From Paenibacillus sp. RC334 (GTDB taxonomy: Bacteria; Bacillota; Bacilli; Paenibacillales; Paenibacillaceae): a stretch of 64,000 nt of DNA. Below, piece after piece: positions 33,848 through 43,104 of this stretch (the stretch's first letter is position 1; every line of letters starts with the position of its first letter). The stretch spans positions 372,001 to 436,000 of the forward strand of contig NZ_CP125370.1 in the NCBI RefSeq assembly GCF_030034735.1, in the 5' to 3' direction. Under the pieces are notes generated by a model. The model did no database searches. It was not told where the DNA came from and saw only the letters and a program-made list of their open reading frames with translations. The position numbers were made by a program, and so were the translations under genes.

Positions 33848-35239
33848 TGAACGGACTGCGAAAGGGAACACGTTTCCGAAATTCGCTGTTGTTCCGTTAT
33901 CTGATCATTATTGTGGTTGCCATGATGCTGTTGCCGATCATGTTGCCTACTATGATAATTGTAAGTAGTGTCTTGTCTGGTTGGGTTACGGATATGAAGC
34001 CTGCAAATCCACATTATCCCTCCAGTTCCCGGACCGAAGATAGCTGGCATCGTGAAGCCGTAGCCTTAAAAGAAGCCACACCGGAGCAAATTTCAATCCA
34101 TTTACGCAAAATACAGGGAGATACTTTTCCCGATTCACAGATATTTTGGGTGGATGCAGCGGGGGAAAACAAGGCTGGAGCTCCCCGCACAACCTGACGT
34201 TCCAAAGCAATGGGATGCGACGCAGGCTGTTGTATTTATGAAGCAAGCCATGAATTCAGACTTATTTACTGTAGTTTCATTTATTGGCGATGGTCAGAAG
34301 AACGCCAATCAGGGCTATATGGTATTAAAAATTCCTCGCTCGTTCTTTGATCAGCAGCGTACGGACAATAGCATGATGCTGTACTACCTCTTTTTTATTT
34401 TACTGATACTTGCAGCTTTTATATTCGTATCTCTCCTGTTTTTTGGAGGCATTCGGCGCAGACTGGTGCGGCTTCAGGTAGCTATGTCACAACGGGGAGA
34501 GGATGGGTTGCCCATTCTTGTCAGCACTGGACGGCCGGATGAAATCGGCAAGCTGGAGGAAGCGTTCAATCAGATGGTCGAGCAACTGGCCGAGAGCCGG
34601 GGACGTGAGCGCCAAGAGGAAGAACTGCGAAAAAGGCTGGTCGCTGATCTGTCACACGATATTCGGACGCCGCTTACGGTCGTGCGTAGCCACCTGTACA
34701 CATTGGAAGACGAAAACCTGAGTGGCAGGGGAAAACAGTCTATTTCATTGATGGAAAACAAGCTAAAAGACCTCGGAAGTCTGATCGACAACCTGCTCGC
34801 CTATAATCTTCTCTCCAGCGGCAAATACACGTTGAATAACGAATCGCGTGATATCCTGCGGCTGGTGCGGGAGTGTGCGGCCAGCTGGTATCCGGTTTGG
34901 GAAAAGGAAGGCTTTGAGATGGATATCGATTTGCCTGAGCATAGTATCGTGTGGAAGGTGGATGAGCAGGGCTTCCGTCGTTTGCTGGACAACCTCTTTC
35001 AAAATGTAGTTCGCCACGCCGCCTCAGGCCGATATATCGGTATCCATATAGAGGAACATAACGGGAAAGAGGCATTAGTCATTACGGATAAAGGACCGGG
35101 AATGGGGCAGCGATCCAGTGGACAAGGAGCCGGGATTGGCTTGGCGATTACTGAATTGCTGGCCCGTGAAATGAATCTGGAGAGGGACATTGTCAGTTCA
35201 TCCGCCGGGACACAAATCCGTTTTTTAAACAAAACTTAA
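33847..35239 (+). pseudogene. Sensor histidine kinase, frame broken once
   Basis: Two overlapping frames together encode one kinase. 33847-34197 gives a cytosolic start, helix 1 (LIIIVVAMMLLPIMLPTMIIV) and part of the sensor loop. The following frame, open to 35239, gives the loop's rest, helix 2 (YYLFFILLILAAFIFVSLLFF), a HAMP-like linker, the H-box LSHDIRTPLTVV, the N-box FQNVVRHA and the G-boxes DKGPGMG and GAGIGLAI. Joining them needs a +1 shift near the GGGGGAAAA run (34161-34169). Thus a one-base insertion has broken an otherwise intact gene. It could be a sequencing error, a slippery-tract variant or true loss. It overlaps the regulator by one base. Confidence 0.82.
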
Positions 35240-35289
35240 ACTAAGAGTTCCCTTGGTCTTAAACTTGGCACGTTACGATAGGTGTCGAG

Positions 35290-36216
35290 GTGAGGAACTT
35301 GAACGAATACATTATTGAAACGAACGGTCTCAGCAAATTATACAAAGGACGTCCTGCGGTTAACCAGCTGGATCTGAAAATAGGGCGGGAAGATATTTAC
35401 GGCTTTCTCGGCCCAAATGGAGCGGGGAAAACGACAACCATCCGTATGCTGCTCGGACTCATTCGCCCGACTAGAGGAACGATCCGCATATTCGGTAAGG
35501 ATATCCGCAAACATAAGTTGGATATTTTGCGTAAAGTCGGCTCGCTGGTCGAATACCCTTCGTATTACGGTCATTTGAACGCAGTGGAAAATCTGGAGGC
35601 TATTCGTCGCATTTTAAATGTGCCCAAGGAGAACATTGCGGACGTGCTGGAAGTCGTTCGACTGACCAAGCATGCCAAACGCCCGGTCAAGGGCTACTCG
35701 CTGGGCATGAAGCAACGGCTTGGTATCGCCGCCGCGCTGCTAGGCAATCCGGAATTGCTTATTTTGGACGAGCCTACCAATGGTTTGGACCCGGAGGGCA
35801 TTCAGGAAATGCGTGCATTGATTCAGGCGATGCCCAAGGAACGAGGAATCACCGTGCTGGTATCCAGCCATCTGCTAAGCGAAGTGGAGCATATGGCGAA
35901 TACGGTGGGAATTATCCGCGAAGGAGAACTGGTTTTCCAGAATACGATTCACAATCTCCGTCAGGAATCCACAGGGGGGATTCGTATTGTGACGTCGGAC
36001 CCTGAAACAGCCCAGCTCATTGCACGTGAGCAGGGTTATCATTCGGTGAGGGACGGGGCTGCTCTGGATTTTGAAAACATGAATGATGCGGCTGTAGCGC
36101 TGCTGGTCAGAAGGCTGGTCGAAAATACGCATGCTATATACCGGGTAGAGGAACGCCGAAAATCCCTGGAGGATATGTTCATGCAGGTCGTCGGCAAAGG
36201 AGGGACTTCCCTATGA
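35290..36216 (+). CDS. ABC transporter ATPase, lantibiotic/bacitracin-type exporter
   Basis: A 308-residue ATPase of the BcrA/LanF class. Walker A is GPNGAGKTTT, the signature is YSLGMKQRLGIAAAL, Walker B LLILDEPTNGLDP, and the H-loop VSSHLL. About 80 extra C-terminal residues follow, as in BcrA-like proteins. GTG at 35290 opens the frame, but TTG at 35299 behind AGGTGAGG is an equally good start. It overlaps the first permease by four bases. With two permeases and the two-component pair this resembles LanFEG immunity modules that pump peptide antibiotics out of the membrane. Confidence 0.9.
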   Translation: MRNLNEYIIETNGLSKLYKGRPAVNQLDLKIGREDIYGFLGPNGAGKTTTIRMLLGLIRPTRGTIRIFGKDIRKHKLDILRKVGSLVEYPSYYGHLNAVENLEAIRRILNVPKENIADVLEVVRLTKHAKRPVKGYSLGMKQRLGIAAALLGNPELLILDEPTNGLDPEGIQEMRALIQAMPKERGITVLVSSHLLSEVEHMANTVGIIREGELVFQNTIHNLRQESTGGIRIVTSDPETAQLIAREQGYHSVRDGAALDFENMNDAAVALLVRRLVENTHAIYRVEERRKSLEDMFMQVVGKGGTSL

Positions 36217-36929
36217 TGCTGCGAGCGCTGACTGCGGATCTGCTCAAAGCGCGCAGGAAGGGGATCTGGTTTCTGGTGTTCCTTGGCCCCCTTGGGCTGG
36301 TGGCGATGCAGGCGCTGAATTTCGGGCTTCGTTATGATTATCTGATTCCGCGCAGCAAGGGTCATCTGTGGGAAGCCTTGATGGATAACATCGCTGTTTT
36401 TGTTCCCATTGCACTGGTGTTAGGGGCCGCGATGGTCGCTTCCATGCTGGCGAATGTGGAGCATTCGTCCAACTCATGGAAGCAACTGCTGGCCTTGCCG
36501 ATCTCCAGATTCAGCGTCTATATGGCCAAGCTGACGCTGGCTATCGGGATGCTGTGTGTATCCTGCCTGCTACTTACCGTTGGAACGTGGGGACTGGGCA
36601 TGATACTTGGCTTCGGGGGAGAGCCTGCTCCGATAGGAGAATTGCTGCGGCTCGGGTTCTGGCCCTTGGGAGGTACACTGCCCATTCTCGTACTACTGTT
36701 GTGGCTAACAGTCACGTTTCATAATCAGGCACTGCCTGTAACACTGGGCATTACGCTAGGCATCGGCAGCTTGTTTGCTTCCCAGCTATCTGGGTATTTT
36801 CCGCTGGCTTGGCCCCGATTCGCATGGGCTGCACCTCAAGCGTGGATGTTTGCGTCCATTGGCTGCGGAATGGGTGCGCTTCTCAGTCTGCTGACGGCGG
36901 CTCATTTTAGCAGAAAGGATGTGGCGTAA
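36213..36929 (+). CDS. ABC transporter permease (LanE-like)
   Basis: A 238-residue membrane protein with about six helices. LTADLLKARRKGIWFLVFLGPLGLVAMQ and SSNSWKQLLALPISRFSVYMAKL are typical of LanE/MutE/BcrB-type subunits. Its start overlaps the ATPase stop (ATGA) and its stop overlaps the next permease start (TAATG), so the three are translated together. Confidence 0.86.
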   Translation: MMLRALTADLLKARRKGIWFLVFLGPLGLVAMQALNFGLRYDYLIPRSKGHLWEALMDNIAVFVPIALVLGAAMVASMLANVEHSSNSWKQLLALPISRFSVYMAKLTLAIGMLCVSCLLLTVGTWGLGMILGFGGEPAPIGELLRLGFWPLGGTLPILVLLLWLTVTFHNQALPVTLGITLGIGSLFASQLSGYFPLAWPRFAWAAPQAWMFASIGCGMGALLSLLTAAHFSRKDVA

Positions 36930-37657
36930 TGCTCGGAGGATATGTACGACTGCTTTCTGTCGAACGTTTGAAAATAGCCAAGTCGCCCGTCTGGTTGCTT
37001 GCGCTCGTCAGCCCGGCGATTGCCGTTCTGATCGGACTACTGTCGACCCCCGGAGGGAATTGGCTGGCATTGTTATCTAGCATGCTCACAGTGCATGCGC
37101 TGCTGTTCATGCCGATGCTGACCGCCGTATTTGCATCCATGGTCTGCCGATTCGAGCATGGGGGCGGCGGCTGGAAGCAACTGCTGTCGCTGCCATTATC
37201 CCGCACCAGTCTCTACGTAGCCAAGCTGACGATGATTATGGCTTTGGTAGGGCTGACTCAGCTATTGTTCGGGGGAGCGCTGCTGGGTGTCGGAGCTGTG
37301 CAGGACATGAACGGGCCGATCCCTTGGGCAATCATTGCCCAAAGTCTGCTCGCAGGCTGGGTAGCCTGTCTGCCGCTGGCTGCGTTACAGCTGATGGTGT
37401 CTTTCCTGTGGTCCAGCTTTGCCGCGCCGCTCGCTTTGAACTTTGTTTTCACAGTGCCCAATATTCTGGTCGCCAACTCACAGACTTACGGTCCGTACTA
37501 TCCGTGGGTACAGCCTGTGCTGGCGATGATGCCTGCCGGAAGAGACAGCTTCGGGGCATTCATCGTACCAGCCGATACGCTGATTACGGTTGTCCTGGGC
37601 AGCTTTGCTGTGTTTGGGATTGCGGGCCTGACGGTATTCCGTCGTAAAGAAATATAG
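36929..37657 (+). CDS. ABC transporter permease (LanG-like)
   Basis: A 242-residue membrane protein with about six helices. It mirrors the previous gene: LLSVERLKIAKSPVWLLALVSPAIAV and GGGWKQLLSLPLSRTSLYVAKL show both permeases are paralogues from a duplication. It ends the operon before a terminator. Substrate, probably a lantibiotic-like peptide, is inferred from the gene set. Confidence 0.86.
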   Translation: MLGGYVRLLSVERLKIAKSPVWLLALVSPAIAVLIGLLSTPGGNWLALLSSMLTVHALLFMPMLTAVFASMVCRFEHGGGGWKQLLSLPLSRTSLYVAKLTMIMALVGLTQLLFGGALLGVGAVQDMNGPIPWAIIAQSLLAGWVACLPLAALQLMVSFLWSSFAAPLALNFVFTVPNILVANSQTYGPYYPWVQPVLAMMPAGRDSFGAFIVPADTLITVVLGSFAVFGIAGLTVFRRKEI

Positions 37658-37705
37658 GACGGAATATGAGGGTTCAGCTCTATCTGTTTTTTCAAGGGCT
37701 CTATT

Positions 37706-37739
37706 AAAACAAATGACCCTCTTATGGGTCATTTGTTTT
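37706..37739. terminator. Terminator after the ABC exporter operon
   Basis: AAAACAAATGACCC and GGGTCATTTGTTTT form a 14-pair stem with a short loop. The sequence is symmetrical and may also serve the minus-strand gene beyond. Confidence 0.9.
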
Positions 37740-37790
37740 AAAGTTATCATTCTTCCGGGTCACATTTCAGCATGGGTACATAAAGATCAG

Positions 37791-38060
37791 TCAACTTCTA
37801 GCTCGGGAAGTTATTCTAAATGCGGCATAGGTCGTCAGGGCATAAATAATACCGTACATCGCCCATGCGTCCAGGTTAGATTTAAAGGTAGCAATATTTG
37901 TTGTGATAAACAGGAGGGGAAGTAAAAGAGCTACACCTACAGCCAGTAGAACCCTCGAATGGAGAATTGCGCACATAATTCCAATTATAATGGCGATTAG
38001 AGGGCAGATGAGCAGAGTGGGGACAAGGGGGTTCAGTTGGTGAAAAACTAAATAAATCAT
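37791..38060 (-). CDS. Small membrane protein, 89 residues
   Basis: Three hydrophobic segments are visible: VPTLLICPLIAIIIGIMCAI, VLLAVGVALLLPLLFIT and WAMYGIIYALTTYAAF, followed by a basic tail RITSRARS. Architecture resembles small YesK/DUF-type Bacillus membrane proteins, but I do not recognise it. The RBS is GGCGAGGTG six bases before the ATG. It lies after decayed genes on the same strand. Confidence 0.6.
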   Translation of the reverse strand: MIYLVFHQLNPLVPTLLICPLIAIIIGIMCAILHSRVLLAVGVALLLPLLFITTNIATFKSNLDAWAMYGIIYALTTYAAFRITSRARS

Positions 38061-38099
38061 AAATACACCTCGCCTTGAAGGAGTGTGGCAACTTCGTAG

Positions 38100-38755
38100 C
38101 TAATTTGTGCCCAAAAAACGAACCATTTCTTTATCGGAATGATAGCTCAAGGGAATGACAGCCTCCTCGGAACCTGTCTCTAAACTGTAGCGTCGTATTT
38201 CTCTGACTCGGTCCAAAGGTTTTTTCTTAACAAAGTCATATAATATATCAATTGAATTTCCAGAAATATGTGTACCTGATATATATCCTCTTTCAGTCTC
38301 TTTTTTTTGAATAAAATCTTTACTCTGTTTTAATAGAATTTTTTTAACGTTTTGTAAGGAATCATCCCATACCATAATTTTATTATTATATGACAGGCCG
38401 ATCCTGAATACCCGGACGATTTCCATCCAGCATGACGATTAAACGATTATGAAACCATTGAAGGGACGATCCGTTATTTTGCCCCACTGGATAATATGCT
38501 TGCTCCTGAGACTTATGATTTGGAACAGAATAATTATGAAGCAAACTATTTGTGTTTAGATCAATTACATAAATACCAACGTTTTCTCCATTCCCGTCTA
38601 TGTATAGTACATAAGCCTTATTATCTTTTTCTACCACAGATTGGAAATATCCTGGCAACATTATGTGATGAAGTGTCGAATTATCGGTCTTTGAGTATAC
38701 CAACTCATTAGAATATACCTTTGGCGAATATTGTGGATTGTTACCCACATTCATT
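38100..38755 (-). pseudogene. Decayed beta-strand-rich protein, truncated and frameshifted
   Basis: Two overlapping minus-strand frames (to 38386 and to 38100) form one protein fragment. The first has YSNELVYSKTDNSTLHH, KAYVLYIDGNGENVGIYVIDL and WFHNRLIVMLDGN; the second continues EIVRVFRIGLSYNNKIMVWD and ends EMVRFLGTN. The join lies near 38416-38424 and needs a one-base change. Alternating strands with DGNG-type turns suggest a propeller-like fold. No start or signal peptide remains: the 5' part stops where the opposite-strand kinase fragment begins. Family not recognised. Confidence 0.65.
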
Positions 38756-38766
38756 GAGAAAAATTT

Positions 38767-38952
38767 ATGAATGTTATTAACACGATGAAGAATTTCACAT
38801 GTGGTTTTCGCACGAAGAAACAAGAGCCTGATTTTCACGGAAACGGATTAGCTAACATTCGAAGGGTTACGGAGAAATACGATGGAAATATACGTATTGA
38901 GGCTATGAACCACAGATTCAATATCATGGTCTCTCTACAGCTTTTAGAATGA
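38767..38952 (+). pseudogene. C-terminal remnant of a GHKL (AgrC/LytS-type) sensor kinase
   Basis: The plus-strand frame contains FRTKKQEPDFHGNGLANIRR then VTEKYDGNIRIEAMNHRF and ends IMVSLQLLE. HGNGLANIRRV is the G2 box of AgrC-like GHKL ATPase domains (usually HGxGLxNI), followed by the final strands. No H-box, N-box or sensor domain lies upstream, so only about 60 C-terminal residues are left. It is back-to-back with another 5'-truncated gene, suggesting one deletion removed both fronts. Confidence 0.6.
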
Positions 38953-39048
38953 AGATAGTGTATTGGATAAGTGGATTTTTTTTGAAGTACAAATCGCGCC
39001 GGATTGATAAAATATGATAATACATCTCAATCCGGCGTATGACACATT

Positions 39049-40005
39049 TTATACTAAGCCCGACATGGCACGGATATTATCGCTGATGAAGCGGCAGGAG
39101 GCGTCGAACTTGGCTTGTTCTTCCGGGCTTAGCTCCAGCTCGATGACCTCCTGAATTCCTTTGCTGCCGATGATCGCCGGAACACCTGTGCAGACATTCG
39201 TGTGCCCGTACTCGCCATCCAATACGGCAGAAACCGCTATAATTTTACCGTCATCATTTAAAATGGACCGGGTAATATACGCCAGCGCATTGGCAATACC
39301 GAAATAAGTAGCACCTTTGCGAGTGAAAATCTCCCAGCCTGCATCCTTCGTTTTGCGGGCGATGTCATCCAGATCGACGTGGCTGAACCGCTCCTGATGC
39401 TGACGCAGGATGTGCAGGATTGGCTTGCCGCCAATGGTAACGTGTGACCATGCAACGAATTGGGAATCGCCGTGCTCGCCAAGAGCATACCCCTGTACGC
39501 TGCGCGGATCTATGGAAAACACCTCGGAAAGTAGCGTTTTAAGCCGGGACGAGTCAATGGAGGTGCCCGTGCCGATCACCTTGTTGCGTGGCAGACCGGA
39601 TATGCTTTGTACAAGATAGGTCACAATATCGACAGGATTAGCGGCAATGACGAAAATGCCGTCAAAGCCGCTCTCCATAATCGCCGTTACAATTTCGCGC
39701 GTAATGATCACCGCATCATCCAGTACGGACAGACGATCTTGACCTGGTTTGGGGTTAGCTCCAGCCGTAATAATGACAACGTCCATATCCGTGCAATCTG
39801 CATATGTTCCTGCATGTACCTTGGTACGTGTGGACGTAAAATCCATACAATGAGACAGATCCAGTGCATGGGCCAAAGCCCGGTCATATGTGCGGTCAAT
39901 CATCATAATTTCGTCACAAATGGACTGATTGACCATTGAGTAGGCACAGCTCGAACCGACCATACCCGCGCCGACAATAGCTACTTTCCTTGCCTTCCCC
40001 TTCAT
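39049..40005 (-). CDS. ldh: L-lactate dehydrogenase
   Basis: A 318-residue NAD-dependent LDH that reduces pyruvate to lactate during fermentation. The dinucleotide motif is GAGMVG (12-17). The active-site loop is PGQDR (Gln89, Arg91), where Gln at this place marks lactate rather than malate dehydrogenase. Substrate/catalytic residues are Asp151, Arg154 and His178 (GEHGDS). Length matches Bacillus Ldh. It is monocistronic, with a GAGGAGG site. A long hairpin (about 38999-39037) follows its stop but lacks a T tract. No Rex site was identified by eye. Confidence 0.95.
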   Translation of the reverse strand: MKGKARKVAIVGAGMVGSSCAYSMVNQSICDEIMMIDRTYDRALAHALDLSHCMDFTSTRTKVHAGTYADCTDMDVVIITAGANPKPGQDRLSVLDDAVIITREIVTAIMESGFDGIFVIAANPVDIVTYLVQSISGLPRNKVIGTGTSIDSSRLKTLLSEVFSIDPRSVQGYALGEHGDSQFVAWSHVTIGGKPILHILRQHQERFSHVDLDDIARKTKDAGWEIFTRKGATYFGIANALAYITRSILNDDGKIIAVSAVLDGEYGHTNVCTGVPAIIGSKGIQEVIELELSPEEQAKFDASCRFISDNIRAMSGLV

Positions 40006-40597
40006 TTATGTTTCCTCCTCGTTCCAGCGAACGTTAATGTGCTATAAATTATGTCTGAAACCCATTTTACGTTACATAACATAACATATTGCTGGGCTTT
40101 TGGAAATATCCATTGTTTTGCCTTCATTCCGAAAAATATAAAAACAACTATGACCAGAGGCACATATATATGCTGAAATATAGAGAATACGTGGAATACG
40201 CAGTGTTTTTGCAGGTGTGGATTGCAGGGAGTGAGTAGCTTCTCTTGAGGTGGTATCCGCATTGTTTGTACTTTGCGACGCATTGATGATAGGAATTATG
40301 CCATAGGATCATGTGAAGTGTGACATTTATGTGACGGTTCTAGAAAGACGCCCTATTGAATGGGGACTAGGCGAGGTACCACGTACTTTGTCATATTTTA
40401 TGTTCAGCTGGTTTATCCGACTGTATATGGTTGATTTGAAGTCGCTTCTTGCATTTTTATAAAATATTCGCTTATGACAAAGGTTCCTAGCAGTCCGCAA
40501 TATTAGAACATTTTTGCCAAAGGGTTTCCATTTGATTCCGCGAATTGTACATATACAAGCTTATTTCTTTCCATACCATCCGGGGAGGTAATGATCA
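40006..40597. other. Intergenic region between ldh and the HTH-coiled-coil gene
   Basis: About 590 AT-rich bases without a supportable gene. Overlapping ACATA repeats (GTTACATAACATAACATATT, about 40073-40092) lie before ldh and may be part of its control region. The best open frames are short, lack ribosome sites and show no protein-like sequence. No Rex or CcpA site can be called confidently. Confidence 0.5.
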
Positions 40598-41419
40598 ATG
40601 GAAGAAAGCAGATCGACGACGGAAGCGGCAAAGCAGTTGGGAATCGGGGCCAGTACCCTTCGTAAATATGCGGCAGCGCTGGAGGAGCAGGGCTATGTGT
40701 TCCCGCGTTCCGCCAATCAATCGAGAATGTTCAGTCCAGAGGATGTAGAGTGCTTGAAGCTGATGCGAGGGGCGTTGCGTGAGGAACATTTGACGATGGA
40801 GCAGGCGGTTCAAGTGGTGCTTGAGAGGGTAACCGCACCCTTCCAGATCGAGGATGCAGGTGTCCGCTTGCCACCCGTATCGGATGGTGAGTCGCTGGCT
40901 GCAACCTGGGAGGAAATATTGGCTGCCGCAGAGGGCAGGGATGAGTCTGTAATGCAGGCGCAAGCCGCTGCTACTCTTGAATCGGCAGGATTAGAGGATG
41001 AAGTGAGCGTGCAGGAACAACAGATGCATACCTTGGCGCTAACGATTGAGCACAGGCTGGAGCAAACAAGGGAGAGGGAAAAAGAAGAACTGGAACAAAC
41101 ACCAGTGCAGATACAAACGCAGGAGCCTATAGAGTCCCAAGCACTGACGGAGATGCAGATTATGGTGCAGAGTGCTCTACTGGAGATGCGAAGTCGTTTG
41201 GAAGAGCTGGAAACTGAGCATAGCCGTTTGGTGGAAAAGAACATCAACCTTTCCAATCAGTTGGAGGACCAAAAGCGCTGGATGAAAGAACGGGTGGAAG
41301 AGGAACGGGATCGACAGTTAATTACCAATTTGCGCACCTATCAGGGCAGACAGCGTAAGTCCCGCGGTTCGCTGCTGTCCTGGCTCGGTTTGGCACCACG
41401 CAGACGTAGAGAGGCATAG
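40598..41419 (+). CDS. MerR-like HTH protein with long coiled coil
   Basis: A 273-residue protein. Residues 4-75 form a MerR-type HTH (TTEAAKQLGIGASTLRKYAAALEEQGYVF, NQSRMFSPEDVECLKLM). Then comes a Glu/Gln-rich helical stretch (about 125-245) predicted to be a coiled coil, including LEMRSRLEELETEHSRLVEKN. The end is very basic (SWLGLAPRRRREA). Its build recalls RacA or DUF3967-type chromosome/plasmid-anchoring proteins rather than a classic activator. A GGGGAGG site precedes the ATG. The next gene encodes a protein kinase; a link is possible but not shown. Confidence 0.75.
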   Translation: MEESRSTTEAAKQLGIGASTLRKYAAALEEQGYVFPRSANQSRMFSPEDVECLKLMRGALREEHLTMEQAVQVVLERVTAPFQIEDAGVRLPPVSDGESLAATWEEILAAAEGRDESVMQAQAAATLESAGLEDEVSVQEQQMHTLALTIEHRLEQTREREKEELEQTPVQIQTQEPIESQALTEMQIMVQSALLEMRSRLEELETEHSRLVEKNINLSNQLEDQKRWMKERVEEERDRQLITNLRTYQGRQRKSRGSLLSWLGLAPRRRREA

Positions 41420-41422
41420 ATC

Positions 41423-41482
41423 ATCCACAATAAGACCATCAGACCTTCCCGGTTCTGGTGGTCTTATTGTGGATGGTATAAT
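41423..41482 (+). promoter_or_regulatory. Large hairpin and downstream -10 box
   Basis: ATCCACAATAAGACC (41423-41437) pairs exactly with GGTCTTATTGTGGAT after an imperfect inner helix. No T tract follows; instead TATAAT starts at 41477, with TTCTGG 18 bases before. The hairpin may end the upstream transcript without a U run, while the -10 box serves the kinase gene. Confidence 0.5.
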
Positions 41483-41591
41483 AGCGGAACAGACCGGAGT
41501 GAATGGATTTAGGGCACCTGGCGCATACAAGAAGACTAGAGCAAGCCACATATATAACATGCCGCAGGGTGAATAGGAAAGGGTTATTAGA

Positions 41592-42407
41592 ATGTTTACT
41601 TGGTTACGGAATGCTTACGAATCTTGGATAGATTACCCGAAACAGCCTGGCGATCTGCTGGGTGGACGTTATCATATTCTTTCGCTGCTGGGTATGGGAA
41701 GCTATGGTCTGACCTACCTCTGTCTGGACAAGCATAATGGGCAGGAAGTAGCGGTCAAGCTACCCAGACCGAGCAAGCGGGCGAAAGGTGTTCAACTGTT
41801 GCAGCGTGAGGCCGACATTATGCGACAAATGGAACATCCCTATATCCCGAGGCTGCTCGAAAGTGCGGAGCATCGGAATGAACTGTACTTGGTCATGGAA
41901 TATATCTCCGGTATGACGCTGGAGGAGCTTATATTTGAACAGGGGCGTTCTTTTACCGAACAGGAATGTATCGTCTACACCCTGGAGCTAATGGAGCGGG
42001 TTCTGCATGTGCATGAACAGGGCTACATCCATCGGGATATCCGCATTCCCAATGTGATCCACCGCGAAGGGAAACCGTACCTGATCGACTTTGGCCTTGC
42101 ACTGGCGATGGGCGAGCAGCAGGAGGATGTATTTACCCAATCTATGCTGGAAAAGCGTGCACCCGAACGACAGGATGTCGCCATCTACAGCGATTTGTAC
42201 GATGTCGGGCATTTGATGCTTTTTATGCTGTATAGCAGTTACGAGCCTCAACCGGATCAACCGCCGGGAAGCTGGCAGGAAGAATTGAAGCTGAGTCCAC
42301 CTGTACGCCATCTGCTGGAACGTCTTTTTCAGATTGGCCCAAGGTATGAACATAGTCGCCAGTTTATGCTGGAGCTGGAGAAGGCGTTGGTGCAGCAGGA
42401 AGGCTAG
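41592..42407 (+). CDS. Soluble Hanks-type serine/threonine protein kinase
   Basis: A 271-residue kinase-only protein without a membrane helix or PASTA repeats. Motifs are the glycine loop GMGSYGLTY (34-42), Lys56 (VAVKLP), Glu (QREAD), HRDIRIPN (His147, Asp149, Asn154) and DFG (166-168). In the catalytic loop the usual Lys (HRDLKPEN) is Arg151, a change that can keep or reduce activity. It resembles Bacillus YbdM/PrkC-type kinases lacking sensors. It has its own promoter downstream of the HTH-coiled-coil gene. Targets are unknown. Confidence 0.87.
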   Translation: MFTWLRNAYESWIDYPKQPGDLLGGRYHILSLLGMGSYGLTYLCLDKHNGQEVAVKLPRPSKRAKGVQLLQREADIMRQMEHPYIPRLLESAEHRNELYLVMEYISGMTLEELIFEQGRSFTEQECIVYTLELMERVLHVHEQGYIHRDIRIPNVIHREGKPYLIDFGLALAMGEQQEDVFTQSMLEKRAPERQDVAIYSDLYDVGHLMLFMLYSSYEPQPDQPPGSWQEELKLSPPVRHLLERLFQIGPRYEHSRQFMLELEKALVQQEG

Positions 42408-42529
42408 TCCATAAAGATCATCCATAAAAATAACGGGCATTCGCCGTAAAAATGGGGTAATGCCCCCCTTACGCATCTGACCGTATCTACATACAATGAT
42501 CCTGTAAATGAGCGAAAGGAGTGTTGTAA

Positions 42530-42646
42530 ATGAGTCATATGTGTGGGATGGGCGGTATGGGGTACGGCGGAGCCTGGACCTCTGTAGGAGCGATTCTGGT
42601 TCTGTTTATTTTGCTGGTAATCATATCCAAAACTCTGTTTCTGTAA
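42530..42646 (+). CDS. YjcZ-like small sporulation-type peptide
   Basis: A 38-residue protein starting MSHMCGMGGMGYGGAWTS, then one helix, VGAILVLFILLVIISKTLFL. The Gly/Met-rich head and hydrophobic tail fit the YjcZ/sporulation small-protein family of Bacilli, which carry GYGGGF-LIVVLFILLIIVG. AAAGGAG lies nine bases before the ATG. It is too short for usual tracks and is followed by a terminator. Role in the spore is inferred from the family only. Confidence 0.72.
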   Translation: MSHMCGMGGMGYGGAWTSVGAILVLFILLVIISKTLFL

Positions 42647-42715
42647 TTTTGTTAATAGACGATTTCTTGTAAAATGCACAGATGTTGCCCTGCATAACGC
42701 CGGGCGCACAACAAT

Positions 42716-42751
42716 AAAGCGAAGGCCCTTGATGAGAAGGGTCTTCGCTTT
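42716..42751 (+). terminator. Terminator after the YjcZ-like gene
   Basis: AAAGCGAAGGCCCTT and AAGGGTCTTCGCTTT form a 15-position stem with one G-U pair and a six-base loop. The stem is symmetrical and may serve both strands. Confidence 0.85.
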
Positions 42752-42815
42752 ATAAGGTTTGAAGGAGCCACTGGCTTCCTTCCTATGCCTGGTTTCATTC
42801 GTCGCAGCTCTTTAC

Positions 42816-42998
42816 TTACGAACTGGAGTAATGACGGCGTTTGTCCTTATAATATTGGTGCCCGTTATGGCTGTTCTTGTATCCTAAATCGGATGAAGAG
42901 CGGCGTTTACGTTCGTAATAACGGTCCGAGCTGCTGTATTTCCGCTTATGAGAATGAGAGGTGGAATGTAGCAGGCGGTGCAGTAATTTTTTGAGCAT
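42816..42998 (-). CDS. Small Ser/Tyr/His/Lys-rich basic protein
   Basis: A 60-residue protein. After LKKLLHRLLHSTSHSHKRKY it is a low-complexity chain rich in Ser, Tyr, His, Lys and Arg, ending YYKDKRRHYSSS. There is no signal peptide. AAGGAGGATTAG precedes the ATG at 42998, giving a strong ribosome site. Such composition is typical of spore-coat or nucleic-acid-binding small proteins, but no family is recognised. Confidence 0.6.
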   Translation of the reverse strand: MLKKLLHRLLHSTSHSHKRKYSSSDRYYERKRRSSSDLGYKNSHNGHQYYKDKRRHYSSS

Positions 42999-43104
42999 CG
43001 TCTAATCCTCCTTCTTATCCTGTCCAACTGATTTTTAGATCGTTTTCTGACATAGACAGGTTCTTATGAAACGGTAATACGCAGCGGTGTTGGGACGGGT
43101 TCCA

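Noticed and set aside
38756..38838. N-terminal part of the 150-codon minus-strand frame (MKIRLLFLRAKTT...)
   Set aside because: It is the reverse of the GHKL kinase remnant; the real strand-rich fragment begins after it.
40020..40600. Rex or CcpA site before ldh
   Set aside because: TGTGA-like words occur around 40314-40336, but no convincing full dyad of either type could be read and they are far from the gene start.
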